From the NCBI RefSeq assembly GCF_900095735.1, contig NZ_FNLO01000002.1, positions 261,626-325,625 of the forward strand: DNA of 64,000 bases, in the 5' to 3' direction. Shown in pieces: positions 49,101-57,412 of this stretch (its first letter is position 1; every line of letters begins with the position of its first letter). The position numbers and the translations under genes were made by a program. This DNA is from Chitinasiproducens palmae (lineage in GTDB: Bacteria; Pseudomonadota; Gammaproteobacteria; Burkholderiales; Burkholderiaceae). Below the pieces are notes generated by a model, which worked only from the letters and a program-made list of their open reading frames with translations, made no database searches and was not told the DNA's origin.

Positions 49101-50438
49101 GGCTCCCGGCATGCGGTACGGCGCCGCCCCGAGCAACAAGCTGCCATTCCGGCCAAAGGACAGATCGGCGGCACCGCGAAAACACAGGCCGTCGAAACGG
49201 ATCGTATCGTTGCCAGGCAACTGCGGCAGCGGATTGACGACCAACGCGGTTTCCTTCAACTCGTCGTCCAGCGCAGCCGCCAGCGATGGCGAGAACGTCA
49301 GCGAGGCAATCTTCAGTGGCGCCAGCGCGGGCCGGACGGACTGCCCGTCAACGACGCGCGTCAGCGTGGGCCCGTACAGACTGTCGGTGCGGGCGATCGC
49401 CAGCAGCAGCGTGGTGACGAAGATCACACGCCCTCTGGCGTCCTCGTCCGGTAGCACGAGATCGCAGCCGACCGGCTCGCAACCGGCCCACTTCGCGACA
49501 GCCGTCAGGGCGGCCATCGGTCTGGCGTACGTTGCGGCATCCGACGCGCCGTGAATGAATGTGTGCCTGATGTAGCGGTCCCAAGCGTGCATGATGACCT
49601 GGTCCGCCAGCGTTTCACGCAGGGCGGTGGCGGGGGTCGGCCAGGTCGGTGTGTGACCCGCGGCGACTTGCAGTCGGGTCAGGAACGGCTGCGCGATTTC
49701 GGTCAGAACCGACGATGCGTTGAAACGCGCGACGACCTCCTCGCGCGCCATGGTGTGGGCTGTCTTCAGCAGCGTGCCCAGCGCCAGCAGGTGCTCGGTG
49801 CATTGCGTCCAGCCACCCGCGATGTCGCAAAACTGCGCCCGCAGTTCAGCGAAGGCGTTCATGTCGGCGAACGCCGCATCGCCGACATCGATGCTGAGCA
49901 TGTCCTTCGTTACCCCGTGGCATTGCAACGGAGACGGCGGATCGCCGTCGGCTTGACGGCGCATGCGGGGCCGCCCAGCCGGTGTTTCTACCTCGGGCCT
50001 CGGCGCGCGCCCGCTCGGCTTGCAACTCGCCGACCGCTCGTTTGCAACCGGAGGGTAGCCAAGCGGCAACGCGTGGCGCGGTGCAATGGCATGCGCGGCG
50101 TGGCTCGACGCGGTCGGCGAGGGAGCGGCGGGCGACGTGGCCGCGTTTTGCAACGCGTAGGGCGCCGGTCCGCCGGGGCGACGCACGGCGCCGACGGGCC
50201 CGGGCAGCCGACGCACTGGCGCACTGCTGGTACAGAGGAGCACGCTATAGAAGATGGCCTTCGCCACGTCCGCGCGCCGGACTGTCCTGGCGCGCCTGCC
50301 GACCTCGTCGCGTCGGCGTGGCTGACGCTGACGCGCAGCCGGTGTATGGTCCGTGCGGCTCGTCTGGCCGCGCAGCCGCTCGAAGTCGCCCTGCGCGCGG
50401 CGCTGGTTCGACAAGTTTTTGAGGTTTCCGGAAGGCAT
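46200..50438 (-). CDS. Giant HExxH protein, paralog 3 (putative secreted metalloprotease)
   Basis: 1412 residues from ATG 50438 (MPSGNLKNLSNQRRAQGDF aligns with the other two starts). The ribosome site is weak. Hydrophobic segment at ~58-73 (VAKAIFYSVLLCTSSAP) after an Arg-rich leader; CEPVGC pair; FDGLCFRGAADLSF; HPGWLMALHLAYSSG; hydrophobic LLGLLPIVG with IDGIELYLQVTDVYG; protease motif HELVH at residues 1036-1040 followed by ALTGLPD; GPVVYLVDRIGQE; ALLEDRYIE near the end. It is the first of the minus-strand run, 146 bases before paralog 2, with a 23-bp perfect palindrome 30 bases upstream of its start. The three genes are clearly ancient duplicates. Confidence 0.85.
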   Translation of the reverse strand: MPSGNLKNLSNQRRAQGDFERLRGQTSRTDHTPAARQRQPRRRDEVGRRARTVRRADVAKAIFYSVLLCTSSAPVRRLPGPVGAVRRPGGPAPYALQNAATSPAAPSPTASSHAAHAIAPRHALPLGYPPVANERSASCKPSGRAPRPEVETPAGRPRMRRQADGDPPSPLQCHGVTKDMLSIDVGDAAFADMNAFAELRAQFCDIAGGWTQCTEHLLALGTLLKTAHTMAREEVVARFNASSVLTEIAQPFLTRLQVAAGHTPTWPTPATALRETLADQVIMHAWDRYIRHTFIHGASDAATYARPMAALTAVAKWAGCEPVGCDLVLPDEDARGRVIFVTTLLLAIARTDSLYGPTLTRVVDGQSVRPALAPLKIASLTFSPSLAAALDDELKETALVVNPLPQLPGNDTIRFDGLCFRGAADLSFGRNGSLLLGAAPYRMPGACPPEWRRPGSIDRTHPIGTLKHSLYSVLAFVNGAPVVAPSDEDEVLHLARRLAQAIRAWEQEPVRTRVHPGWLMALHLAYSSGIEPLSMPQLRAAWRTHLFPHYRALLSRFLATPGDQSIWLREHLSTLPPLRESPTDYGLVAWIEFLRHDLPMQIDGSAGVDTAETTRLTAWRLPWPEKDMSFYRTPAEHFHIIATHFVNRMQALLVAPHLWKIDVAQLAADWGDADAYNEMTQWLGEIGLETSDEPPLALPIVHGEGDAKIASLRTAMQRFRSRLLNHPAFLANAAEVLREAQQPHTPMSVRARAHSLTHASGPRPSTIQHVFSVGGLLGLLPIVGIAARTVEDVAHGNVINSVIDGIELYLQVTDVYGAAASILFSDEVTAAFEERGAQLAEDDLRDVYLPEERRNIRMIRRGAVFREIDAMSGAVVDSGAVIAYDGQRLQRIVLRELHDAVRLPAAQRFTVRAADAFLRGLTKYADRRGQFREAFDKRFGFDEHVPDLLKDAAREAYAFFYRHSQTFRRLLTGTADDRRQWTIHVGEGLVFRTVFADGNALGQNRIELGIEADATSTTYMGVTGPQSTPYRRALLHELVHALTGLPDTAFDTILKQQRIAVRRLGSFLDSHSTPTTPDSIMSDVFKRRRRALQRILKGAKGVIDEARIGMAEQRGPVVYLVDRIGQESLAGWEERVMYLADPGGDDARLKIMQTHRLDATARMHAENDRLDRLWLDSTEITEDLPFGRGVTVSQRAVIQEWRRFADKLASRNDYPAVQSMEHYLHPSTFTVEADIEVQLRKLIQDATRRSPTFKALVGMWHVFSRGTTVWTFTQRGGATASSAPARGFIDVSEGRFIVTGLGAKPASVRRQAIAGMVVSLLDAIGFPKPVGVAGERRWLGNVLEQRVLDELGDAEPMRVNGALFTSGALSSAVDASISVLRRAALLEDRYIETLITPWANPASNKRKDSAGG

Positions 50439-50857
50439 CTGCGGAGTCCATGGCGACGATCGCCCATGGCGCTTCGCGGCCCGCGAAGCGCGTCCGCAAA
50501 CGGCGGTGGGGCGGTGCCTCGACTGTAATGCGCAAGCGCCGTTCGGCAACGCCCGGCGACTGCCACGGAACGGCTTTGGCCTTTCCCGGCTATGCGTCAC
50601 GGGCTTACGGCGCGCCAACGCCGCCAACGCTGCCAATGCCGGCTTTGCACGGCGCCAGCTAAGCTTATTCGAAAAGATCGCTTAGCCCGGTTGCGCTCCT
50701 CTCGTAACATCAACCGCTTGTCGTGCCGTATTGGGTCCTTGCTGGTGCTGTCGAGACGCACATTGCGCGCGCCTCCTGCCGTTTGAGCGGGTCGCCCTGC
50801 GCGGGGTTTGGGCCGCGAACGCCGCACGACGCCACGACATCCACGGGGATTGCAAGA
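50439..50857. other. Divergent gap between paralog 3 and sbp
   Basis: About 420 bases without a supported gene. It carries the perfect palindrome at 50469-50491 near paralog 3. On the sbp side there is a more AT-rich stretch (about 50660-50715), the likely promoter and CysB region, though no clear -35/-10 pair was found. Confidence 0.5.
50469..50491. promoter_or_regulatory. Perfect 23-bp palindrome upstream of giant paralog 3
   Basis: GCGCTTCGCGG-C-CCGCGAAGCGC, 11-bp arms around one base, centred 42 bases before the ATG of paralog 3. It could be a repressor operator or form a stem in the 5' leader. No equally good dyad was found before paralogs 1 and 2. Confidence 0.5.
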
Positions 50858-51892
50858 ATGGACTTTGGCAAGCGGGCATTTCTGCAGCGCACGGCCGTGA
50901 GCGCGGCTGCGCTCGCAGCGTTGGGCCTGGCGCCGCGCGGCGCTTTGGCGCAGGACAAGACAATCAACCTGCTCAACGTGTCGTACGATCCGACGCGTGA
51001 ACTCTACGAACAATATAACAAGCTGTTCGCCGCCTACTGGAAGGCCAAGACCGGGCAGACCGTGGCCGTGCGCAATTCCCACGGCGGTTCGGGCAAGCAG
51101 GCCCGCAGCGTCATCGACGGCGTCGATGCTGACGTCGTCACGCTTGGACTGGCGCCAGACGTGGACGCGTTGGTCACGCACGGCGGCCTGATCAAACCCG
51201 ATTGGCAGAAGCGCTTGCCCCATAACTCGGCGCCGTACACCTCGACGATCATCTTCCTGGTCAAGAAGGGCAATCCCAAGGGCATCAAAGATTGGGACGA
51301 TCTGGCCAAGCCGGGCGTCTCCGTCATCACGCCGAACCCGAAGACCTCCGCTGGCGCGCGCTGGAACTACCTCGCCGCCTGGGAATACGGCCGCCGGAAA
51401 TACGGCGGCGACGCCGGCGCGAAGGATTTCGTCGGCAAGATCTACCGCAACGTGCCGGTTCTGGATTCCGGCGCGCGTGGCTCGACGATCACCTTCGCGC
51501 AGCGCGGCGTTGGCGACGTGCTGGTGTCGTGGGAGAACGACGCCTTCCTCGCGTTGCACGAGTTCGGCGACGGCAAGTTCGAACTGATCACCCCCAGCGT
51601 CAGTATCCTGACCGAACCGACCGTAGCCGTCGTCGACAAGAACGTCGATCGCAAGGGCACGCGCACCGTCGCCGAGGCCTATCTCCAATACCTGTACTCG
51701 GACGAGGCGCAGGACCTGATTGGCCGCAACTACTACCGTCCCACTGGCGAGAAGGCGAAGGCCAAGTACGCGAGCCAGTTCCCGAAATTGGATCTCGTCA
51801 CGATCGACGGCGCGTTCGGCGGTTGGCCGAAAGCGGACAAGGCGCACTTCGCCGACGGCGGTACCTTCGATCAAATCTATCTGAAGAAATAA
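50858..51892 (+). CDS. sbp: Sulfate/thiosulfate-binding periplasmic protein
   Basis: 344 residues from ATG 50858. Signal peptide at residues 1-32 ([20 protein letters not shown], cleavage near ALAQ). The mature part has family hallmarks: [41 protein letters not shown]-equivalent [16 protein letters not shown] and YYRPTGE near the C-terminus. It delivers sulfate to the CysTWA transporter encoded directly downstream. A strong hairpin follows the stop codon, a usual way to raise binding-protein mRNA over transporter mRNA. Confidence 0.96.
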   Translation: MDFGKRAFLQRTAVSAAALAALGLAPRGALAQDKTINLLNVSYDPTRELYEQYNKLFAAYWKAKTGQTVAVRNSHGGSGKQARSVIDGVDADVVTLGLAPDVDALVTHGGLIKPDWQKRLPHNSAPYTSTIIFLVKKGNPKGIKDWDDLAKPGVSVITPNPKTSAGARWNYLAAWEYGRRKYGGDAGAKDFVGKIYRNVPVLDSGARGSTITFAQRGVGDVLVSWENDAFLALHEFGDGKFELITPSVSILTEPTVAVVDKNVDRKGTRTVAEAYLQYLYSDEAQDLIGRNYYRPTGEKAKAKYASQFPKLDLVTIDGAFGGWPKADKAHFADGGTFDQIYLKK

Positions 51893-51920
51893 GGCGTTGG
51901 CCGCGTCCGCGGCCAACGCC
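51893..51920 (+). terminator. sbp-cysT intercistronic hairpin
   Basis: GGCGTTGGCCGCG and its exact complement with a two-base loop, beginning at the first base after the sbp stop. No T-run follows, so it is better read as an RNA-stabilising or partial attenuator stem than a full terminator. Confidence 0.65.
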
Positions 51921-51938
51921 CCCCGAGATACTGCCGGC

Positions 51939-52847
51939 ATGCGCATTTCCGTTCCCACTCCGCCGGCGCCGACTCCCGCGCCACCGCGCGCGCAGCGTCG
52001 TCTGCTACCCGGCTTCGGCATGACCTTCGGCGTCATGGTGCTCTACTTGGCGCTGATGGTCCTGCTGCCATTATCGGCGCTGTTTGGCCGCGCACTTGGC
52101 CTGGACTGGGCTGCCTTTGTCGAAGCCGCGACGTCGCCGCGTGTGCTGGCGTCCTATCGGGTCACCTTCGGCGCCGCGCTGTTGGCGGCCGTCGTCAATA
52201 TCGGCTTCGGCCTGCTGCTTGCGTGGGTCCTGGTGCGCTACCGCTTCCCGGGCCGGCGCCTGCTCGACGCGCTGATCGACCTGCCGTTCGCCCTCCCGAC
52301 GGCGGTGGCGGGCATTGCATTGACCGCCTTGCTCGGCAAGGACGGCTGGATCGGGCAGGCGCTCGCCCCGCTCGGCATCTCGCTGGCCTACACACGCGCC
52401 GGCATCGTCGTCGCGCTCATCTTCATCGGGCTGCCTTTTGTCGTGCGCACGGTGCAACCGGTGTTGGAGGAACGCGATCCGGAGCTGGAGGAAGCCGCCG
52501 CCAGTCTCGGCGCAAGCGCCGCGCAGACCTTTTTCCGCGTGACCCTGCCGGCGCTGCTGCCTGCCTTGCTGACCGGCTTTGCATTGGCCTTTGCCCGTGG
52601 CATCGGCGAGTACGGTTCGGTGGTGTTCATCGCGGGCAACATGCCGATGATCTCGGAAATCACGCCGCTGCTGATCCTCATCAAGCTCGAACAGTTCGAT
52701 TACGCCGGCGCGGCCGCGGTCGCGTCCGTGCTGCTGGTCGCATCGTTCGTGCTGCTGCTCGCGATCAACGGACTGCAGGCGTGGCAACGTCGGCTGCGCA
52801 ATGACTCACGCGCCGCCCAGCAGCCCGATGTCGGAGCCGCATCATGA
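51939..52847 (+). CDS. cysT: Sulfate ABC transporter permease CysT (CysU)
   Basis: 302 residues from ATG 51939; a TTG frame start at 51897 lies within the hairpin and is unlikely. Six transmembrane segments and the ABC-permease EAA loop (EEAAASLGASAAQTFFRVTL) are visible. YGSVVFIAGNMP and EITPLLILIKLEQFDY are typical of CysT. It pairs with CysW as the membrane channel for sulfate/thiosulfate. Its stop overlaps the cysW start (ATGA). Confidence 0.95.
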   Translation: MRISVPTPPAPTPAPPRAQRRLLPGFGMTFGVMVLYLALMVLLPLSALFGRALGLDWAAFVEAATSPRVLASYRVTFGAALLAAVVNIGFGLLLAWVLVRYRFPGRRLLDALIDLPFALPTAVAGIALTALLGKDGWIGQALAPLGISLAYTRAGIVVALIFIGLPFVVRTVQPVLEERDPELEEAAASLGASAAQTFFRVTLPALLPALLTGFALAFARGIGEYGSVVFIAGNMPMISEITPLLILIKLEQFDYAGAAAVASVLLVASFVLLLAINGLQAWQRRLRNDSRAAQQPDVGAAS

Positions 52848-53872
52848 CTGGGCGCCGCATAGCCCCGCGTACCGGCGAGGCCGCCTGGCCACGACGCCTT
52901 CTGATCGGCGCGGCCGTTGTGGTGGCGCTGGTCTTCCTGGTCCTGCCGCTGGCAGTGGTCTTCGCCGAAGCGTTCCGCAAGGGTGTCGACGCCTATTTCG
53001 CCGCCTTCCAGGACGAAGACGCGTGGGCCGCGATCCGGCTCACCCTGCTCAGCGCGGCGCTCGCCGTGCCGCTGAACCTGGTATTCGGCGTCTGCGCGGC
53101 CTGGGCGGTTGCCAAGCATGATTTCCCCGGCAAATCGATCGTCGTGACCCTCATCGATCTGCCCTTTGCCGTGTCGCCCGTGGTTGCCGGCCTCGCCTAT
53201 GTGCTCCTGTTCGGTCAGCAGGGCTGGTTCGGGCCATGGCTACTCGACCATGGCATCAAGATCATCTTTGCCGTGCCGGGCATCGTGCTCGCCACGGCGT
53301 TCGTGACCTTGCCGATGATCGCGCGCGAGCTGATTCCGCTGATGCAGGCGCAAGGCAGCGACCAGGAGCAGGCCGCGATGACGCTGGGCGCGGGCGGCTG
53401 GCAAACGTTCTGGCACGTGACGCTGCCCAATATCCGGTGGGGGCTGCTGTACGGCGCGATCCTGACCAACGCCCGCGCGATGGGCGAATTCGGTGCGGTG
53501 TCTGTCGTCTCGGGACACCTGCGTGGCGAGACGAACACGATCCCGTTGCAAGTCGAAATCCTCTATAACCAGTTCCAGATACAGGCCGGCTTCGCGTTGG
53601 CTTCGGTGCTGGCCTTGCTTGCGCTGTTCACGCTGGCGATCAAGAGCTGGGTCGAATGGCATGTTGGCCGCGGCGCACGCCGGCGCGCGCGCGCTGACCG
53701 GGCGAACCGCTTGAACCGGACGGACCGGACGGACCGGACAGACCGGACGGACCGGCCCGCCGGCACCGATCCCAGTGACAGCGACATATTGACCGCCGAC
53801 GCACCGAACGCCTACGTTTCTACCTCCGCCTTCGCCCCTACCCAGCCGGTCCAGGTGCCGCATGAGCATTGA
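52844..53872 (+). CDS. cysW: Sulfate ABC transporter permease CysW, repeat-extended C-terminus
   Basis: 342 residues. Six membrane segments, the EAA-loop-equivalent ([20 protein letters not shown]) and [19 protein letters not shown] identify CysW. The conserved part ends near residue 275 (SWVEWH). The remaining ~65 residues are an Arg/Asp/Thr-rich tail encoded partly by a 9-bp tandem repeat (TDR units), longer than the usual C-terminus. The last 11 bases overlap cysA. Function of the core is secure; the tail is probably dispensable and variable. Confidence 0.94.
   Translation: MTGRRIAPRTGEAAWPRRLLIGAAVVVALVFLVLPLAVVFAEAFRKGVDAYFAAFQDEDAWAAIRLTLLSAALAVPLNLVFGVCAAWAVAKHDFPGKSIVVTLIDLPFAVSPVVAGLAYVLLFGQQGWFGPWLLDHGIKIIFAVPGIVLATAFVTLPMIARELIPLMQAQGSDQEQAAMTLGAGGWQTFWHVTLPNIRWGLLYGAILTNARAMGEFGAVSVVSGHLRGETNTIPLQVEILYNQFQIQAGFALASVLALLALFTLAIKSWVEWHVGRGARRRARADRANRLNRTDRTDRTDRTDRPAGTDPSDSDILTADAPNAYVSTSAFAPTQPVQVPHEH
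53713..53757 (+). repeat. 9-bp tandem repeat inside cysW
   Basis: Five units of GGACCGGAC type, in frame, encoding a T-D-R tripeptide repeat in the CysW tail. Because the unit is three codons long, copy-number change would not shift the frame. Confidence 0.9.
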
Positions 53873-54929
53873 AATCGAACAAATCAGCAAGCGCTTCGGG
53901 CATTTCCAGGCGCTCGACGATGTCCGTCTGCGGGTCGACTCCGGCGAGCTGATTGCCCTGCTGGGCCCGTCTGGCTGCGGCAAGACCACGTTGTTGCGCA
54001 TCATCGCAGGCCTCGAACGTCCCGACGCAGGAACCGTGCGCTTCGACGGTCGCGATGTCACCGACGACCACGTGCGCGATCGCAAGGTCGGTTTCGTGTT
54101 CCAGCACTACGCGCTCTTCGCCCACATGACGCTGTTCGACAACGTCGCTTTCGGCATGCGCGTCAAGCGGCGCGGCGAACGGCCGTCCAGCGACCAGATC
54201 AAGGCGAAGGTCGGCCAATTGCTCGAACTGGTGCAACTTTCCGATCTAGCGCAGCGCTACCCCGCGCAGCTTTCAGGCGGCCAGCGTCAGCGCGCCGCGT
54301 TGGCTCGTGCGCTGGCGGTCGAACCCAATGTGCTGCTGCTGGACGAGCCGTTCGGCGCGCTCGACGCACAGGTTCGCAAGTCGCTGCGGCGGTGGCTGCG
54401 ACGCCTTCATGACGAACTGCATGTCACCAGCATCTTCGTGACACACGATCAGGAAGAGGCGCTCGACGTCGCCGATCGCGTCGTGATCTTGAATCGGGGA
54501 CGCGTCGAACAGGACGACGCGCCGCAACGGGTATGGGCGCAACCGGCCACGCCGTTCGTTCACGAATTCCTCGGCGAAGCGAATTGTTTTCGGGGCACCA
54601 CCGAGGCGGGCGGCCTGCGGGTCGACGGCATCCTTCTCCCGGTCGCGGTGCAACGCCACGGCAATGGCCTGCCGGCCTCCGCCTACGTGCGGCCAACCGA
54701 CTTCGACATCAGCGCACCGGGTACCGCGAGCGGCATCGACGCCACGCTCGCGCAGGCGCGCTTCGCCGGTGCCGAGGCCAAACTGCTGCTGCGCACGCGG
54801 ATGCGCAGCGTGCCGGAGATCGAGGCGCGACTGCCCGCGCGCACGTTTGCCGACATGCAGCTTCGCGAAGGCGACCCTGTCGTGCTGCGTCCGACCCATA
54901 CGCAGCTTTACGTCGACGCAAACGCCTGA
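53862..54929 (+). CDS. cysA: Sulfate ABC transporter ATPase CysA
   Basis: 355 residues. Walker [10 protein letters not shown] (about residues 35-43), Q-loop [13 protein letters not shown] signature LSGGQRQR, Walker [13 protein letters not shown] and the switch histidine in [11 protein letters not shown]-terminal TOBE-type domain (from ~residue 240) is present. It energises sulfate/thiosulfate import with CysT, CysW and Sbp. It begins within the last codons of cysW. Confidence 0.97.
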   Translation: MSIEIEQISKRFGHFQALDDVRLRVDSGELIALLGPSGCGKTTLLRIIAGLERPDAGTVRFDGRDVTDDHVRDRKVGFVFQHYALFAHMTLFDNVAFGMRVKRRGERPSSDQIKAKVGQLLELVQLSDLAQRYPAQLSGGQRQRAALARALAVEPNVLLLDEPFGALDAQVRKSLRRWLRRLHDELHVTSIFVTHDQEEALDVADRVVILNRGRVEQDDAPQRVWAQPATPFVHEFLGEANCFRGTTEAGGLRVDGILLPVAVQRHGNGLPASAYVRPTDFDISAPGTASGIDATLAQARFAGAEAKLLLRTRMRSVPEIEARLPARTFADMQLREGDPVVLRPTHTQLYVDANA

Positions 54930-55271
54930 GAGCAGAGGTACGCGCCCCGCCTCCCGCTCGTCACGCCTGGACGCCGCGCTGCCGTCACCGCACCCGGTGC
55001 AGCCACGCACGCGCAGCGCAGGCGTGTACGCCCGACCCGATAGGAATCCGGATGACTGGCGACGGAGCGCGCCTGGCAAGACAGCGCGTACGTGACAGTG
55101 CCCTGGCGCTATTAGCTTAAAACAAAAGGTTCCTTCTCTCCGCGCGCGTCACTTTTTAAGATGAAGGTTGCGGCAACTCAGCCTCGCGTCGCCGAAGTGT
55201 GCCGGACCCGCCCGGTCATTTCGTCCAGCGTATTGGCATCGCCCGATCTTTCATTCGTACAGGCAGCACAA
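54930..55271. other. Gap between cysA and cysB
   Basis: About 340 bases, no separate gene supported. An AT-richer stretch at about 55107-55135 may hold the cysB promoter. An in-frame ATG at 55161 would extend CysB by 37 residues that do not belong to the LysR fold. Confidence 0.5.
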
Positions 55272-56255
55272 ATGAACTTCCAACAATTAAGGCTGACACG
55301 CGAAGCGGCGCGCCGCAAACTGAATCTCACCGAGGTCGCCAACGTCCTCTACACTTCGCAGTCGGGCGTCAGCAAACACATCAAGGATCTTGAGGACGAA
55401 CTCGGCGTCGAGATATTCGTCCGCCGCGGCAAGCGGCTGGTCGACATCACCGAACCGGGCCGGCACGTTTTGACGCTGATCGAGCGTATCCTGCTGGACG
55501 TCGAGAATCTGCGGCGTACCGCGCGACATTTCGCGGCTGCGGACAGTGGTTCGCTGGTCGTCGCCACCACGCATACGCAGGCCCGCTACGTATTGCCGAA
55601 GATCATTCCCGGCTTTCGCGCACTCTTTCCGAACGTCCACCTGGCCCTGCATCAGGGCAGCCCGGCGCAGATCACCGAGATGGTCGCGCAAGGCGAGGCC
55701 GACGTCGGCATCGCGACGGAGTCGCTCGACCGCCATCCAGGGCTCGTTGCGTTTCCGTACTACACGTGGCGGCACGTGGTGGTGGCGCCGCGCAATCACG
55801 CGCTTGCCCAGCGCAGCGACCTGACACTGGCGGACATTGCGCAGTATCCGATCATCACCTACGACCAGGGCTTTACTGGCCGCCCGCACATCGACGCGGC
55901 GTTCGCCCAAGCCGGATTGGCGCCGGACATGACATTCACCGCCATCGACGCGGACGTCATCAAGACCTATGTCGGCCTCGACATGGGCATCGGCATCGTC
56001 AGTGAAATGGCCTTCGATGCCGCGCGCGACACTGAACTGGTCCGGCTCGACATTGGTCAGCCGTTCGCGGAAAGCACCTCGCGAATCGGGGTGCGTCGCG
56101 GCGTGTACCTGCGCAGCTACGTGTACCGCTTCATCGAAATGCTCGCACCGCAATTGAACGCCGATGTGGTCCGCCAGCGTCTCGCTGGCGACGACGCCGG
56201 TGTCGCGACCACGCGCGAGCGCGACGCCGCGCTCGAACCCGCGTCGCGTGCCTGA
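55272..56255 (+). CDS. cysB: LysR-family regulator of cysteine biosynthesis CysB
   Basis: 327 residues from ATG 55272 (MNFQQLRLTREAARRKLNLT), the standard CysB start. The HTH is LTEVANVLYTSQSGVSKHIK (about 19-38), then DLEDELGVEIFVRRGKR. The effector domain has VVATTHTQARYVLP and VGIATESL, conserved in CysB/Cbl where N-acetylserine and sulfate or thiosulfate are sensed. Position next to sbp-cysTWA fits its role as activator of sulfate uptake. A ~15-residue C-terminal tail is Ala/Arg-rich and variable. Confidence 0.95.
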   Translation: MNFQQLRLTREAARRKLNLTEVANVLYTSQSGVSKHIKDLEDELGVEIFVRRGKRLVDITEPGRHVLTLIERILLDVENLRRTARHFAAADSGSLVVATTHTQARYVLPKIIPGFRALFPNVHLALHQGSPAQITEMVAQGEADVGIATESLDRHPGLVAFPYYTWRHVVVAPRNHALAQRSDLTLADIAQYPIITYDQGFTGRPHIDAAFAQAGLAPDMTFTAIDADVIKTYVGLDMGIGIVSEMAFDAARDTELVRLDIGQPFAESTSRIGVRRGVYLRSYVYRFIEMLAPQLNADVVRQRLAGDDAGVATTRERDAALEPASRA

Positions 56256-56716
56256 TTGCAAGAAGCAGTGCCCCGCCTGCGACCACCGCGCAGGGACGCA
56301 TTGTCGCGCCCGGCCGCCAAACCGTTGACACGATGTGCTTCGCCGCTAGAATGGCGCAGCATCAGCGCGACGCACATCGACACCTGACGGAACGGAATGA
56401 ATGGCGCTCTGTCCACGCCGGCGCGTCGTCGGATCTTCGTCCGGTCCTCGTCCGGTCCTCGTCCGGTCCTCGTCGGGTCTTTGGAGTCGCCGCCCTGGCC
56501 TCTTGCCAGCGGCACAACGCCTTCGGCGCGTGGTCTGTGCATTTCGTCATCCTATCGATTCAACCTCATGCGGATCCAAGCGCCGTGCGCAAACCTGCCG
56601 CCGTCGAGCGGGGCGTTGTCGGATGACGGAACGTCTGCCGCGCAAACCGCTGCTGCGATCTCGCTCCCGGGTCGCTTGAGCGTCGACGACACGGCTCGCG
56701 TGCAAGCTCGACACCG
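56256..56716. other. Gap between cysB and the DUF2946 gene
   Basis: No supported gene. Contains the 11-bp tandem repeat at 56439-56482. A promoter for the copper-receptor locus is expected toward the 3' side but was not identified. Confidence 0.5.
56439..56482. repeat. 11-bp tandem repeat, four units
   Basis: GTCCGGTCCTC three times followed by GTCGGGTCTTT. Non-coding by my reading. Confidence 0.88.
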
Positions 56717-57106
56717 ATGACCCGATCGCGTCGATCCACCCTGTTGGTCGGTCGCCTGCTTCTGTGGGCGCTATGCTTCGGCACACTGGCGCCCGCGATA
56801 TCTCAATGGCTTGCGTTACGACAACAGCACATCTCCTTCGAGATTTGTGCGCCGCGCGGCGATACCCATCAGTCGGTGGCTGCGGCACCATCCGACGTCC
56901 CTTCCCAACAGTCTCATCACGGCGATGTCTACTGCGGCTACTGCACGCTCGCACACCATCTGCCTTTCCTGCCGTCTTCGCCTCCGCAAGCGGTCTTGCC
57001 CCGGGTCGCGCATGCGGCCACATCTGCGCCACGCCGGCCGTCCGCGTACGGCTCCCACGCGCCGCATTATGCGAACGCGCCGCGCGCGCCGCCCGTCCTC
57101 GCCTGA
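56717..57106 (+). CDS. DUF2946 protein (copper-receptor-associated)
   Basis: 129 residues. An N-terminal hydrophobic helix (about residues 8-30) is followed by a short extracytoplasmic part with EIC, a His-rich stretch and the diagnostic CGYC-TLAHHLPFLP block (cysteines 73 and 76). DUF2946 proteins are small membrane or periplasmic proteins found beside TonB-dependent copper receptors, and the receptor follows here. A role in metal handling is suggested by context and by the Cys/His content, but is not demonstrated. Confidence 0.82.
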   Translation: MTRSRRSTLLVGRLLLWALCFGTLAPAISQWLALRQQHISFEICAPRGDTHQSVAAAPSDVPSQQSHHGDVYCGYCTLAHHLPFLPSSPPQAVLPRVAHAATSAPRRPSAYGSHAPHYANAPRAPPVLA

Positions 57107-57109
57107 CCG

Positions 57110-57157
57110 TTTGCGCGTTCATTTGCGCGTTCATTTGCGCGTTCATTTGCGCGTTCG
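57110..57157. repeat. 12-bp tandem repeat, four units
   Basis: TTTGCGCGTTCA three times and TTTGCGCGTTCG once, starting three bases after the DUF2946 stop codon. In the intergenic space before the copper receptor. Confidence 0.9.
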
Positions 57158-57412
57158 TCTGACGCGCTGTCACGCCTGATCACGTCCGTGTTCGGACCCG
57201 GCCGTCCATGCCACCGCGTGCGGGGACGACTCGCGTCCATCACGCCGGCCCATGTGCGGGTCCAGCACAGCGACGTGACGCGGCAGCCAGACTGAGCGCC
57301 ATGCCCCCGACGCGCGCCCAGGACTTCGCGCATCGCGCGACTCTTGCACCTCACGTGCCTTACGTGCCTTGCGTGCCCCTTTGCGGCGTCGCCACTCCCA
57401 TTTTGCCTTGCC

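Noticed and set aside
50597-52036. 479-codon minus-strand frame
   Set aside because: Antisense to sbp, which is a complete, well-matched gene.
57344-57412. TTG start for the copper receptor
   Set aside because: Adds a Cys/Leu-rich stretch with no ribosome site; ATG 57413 gives a normal signal peptide region.
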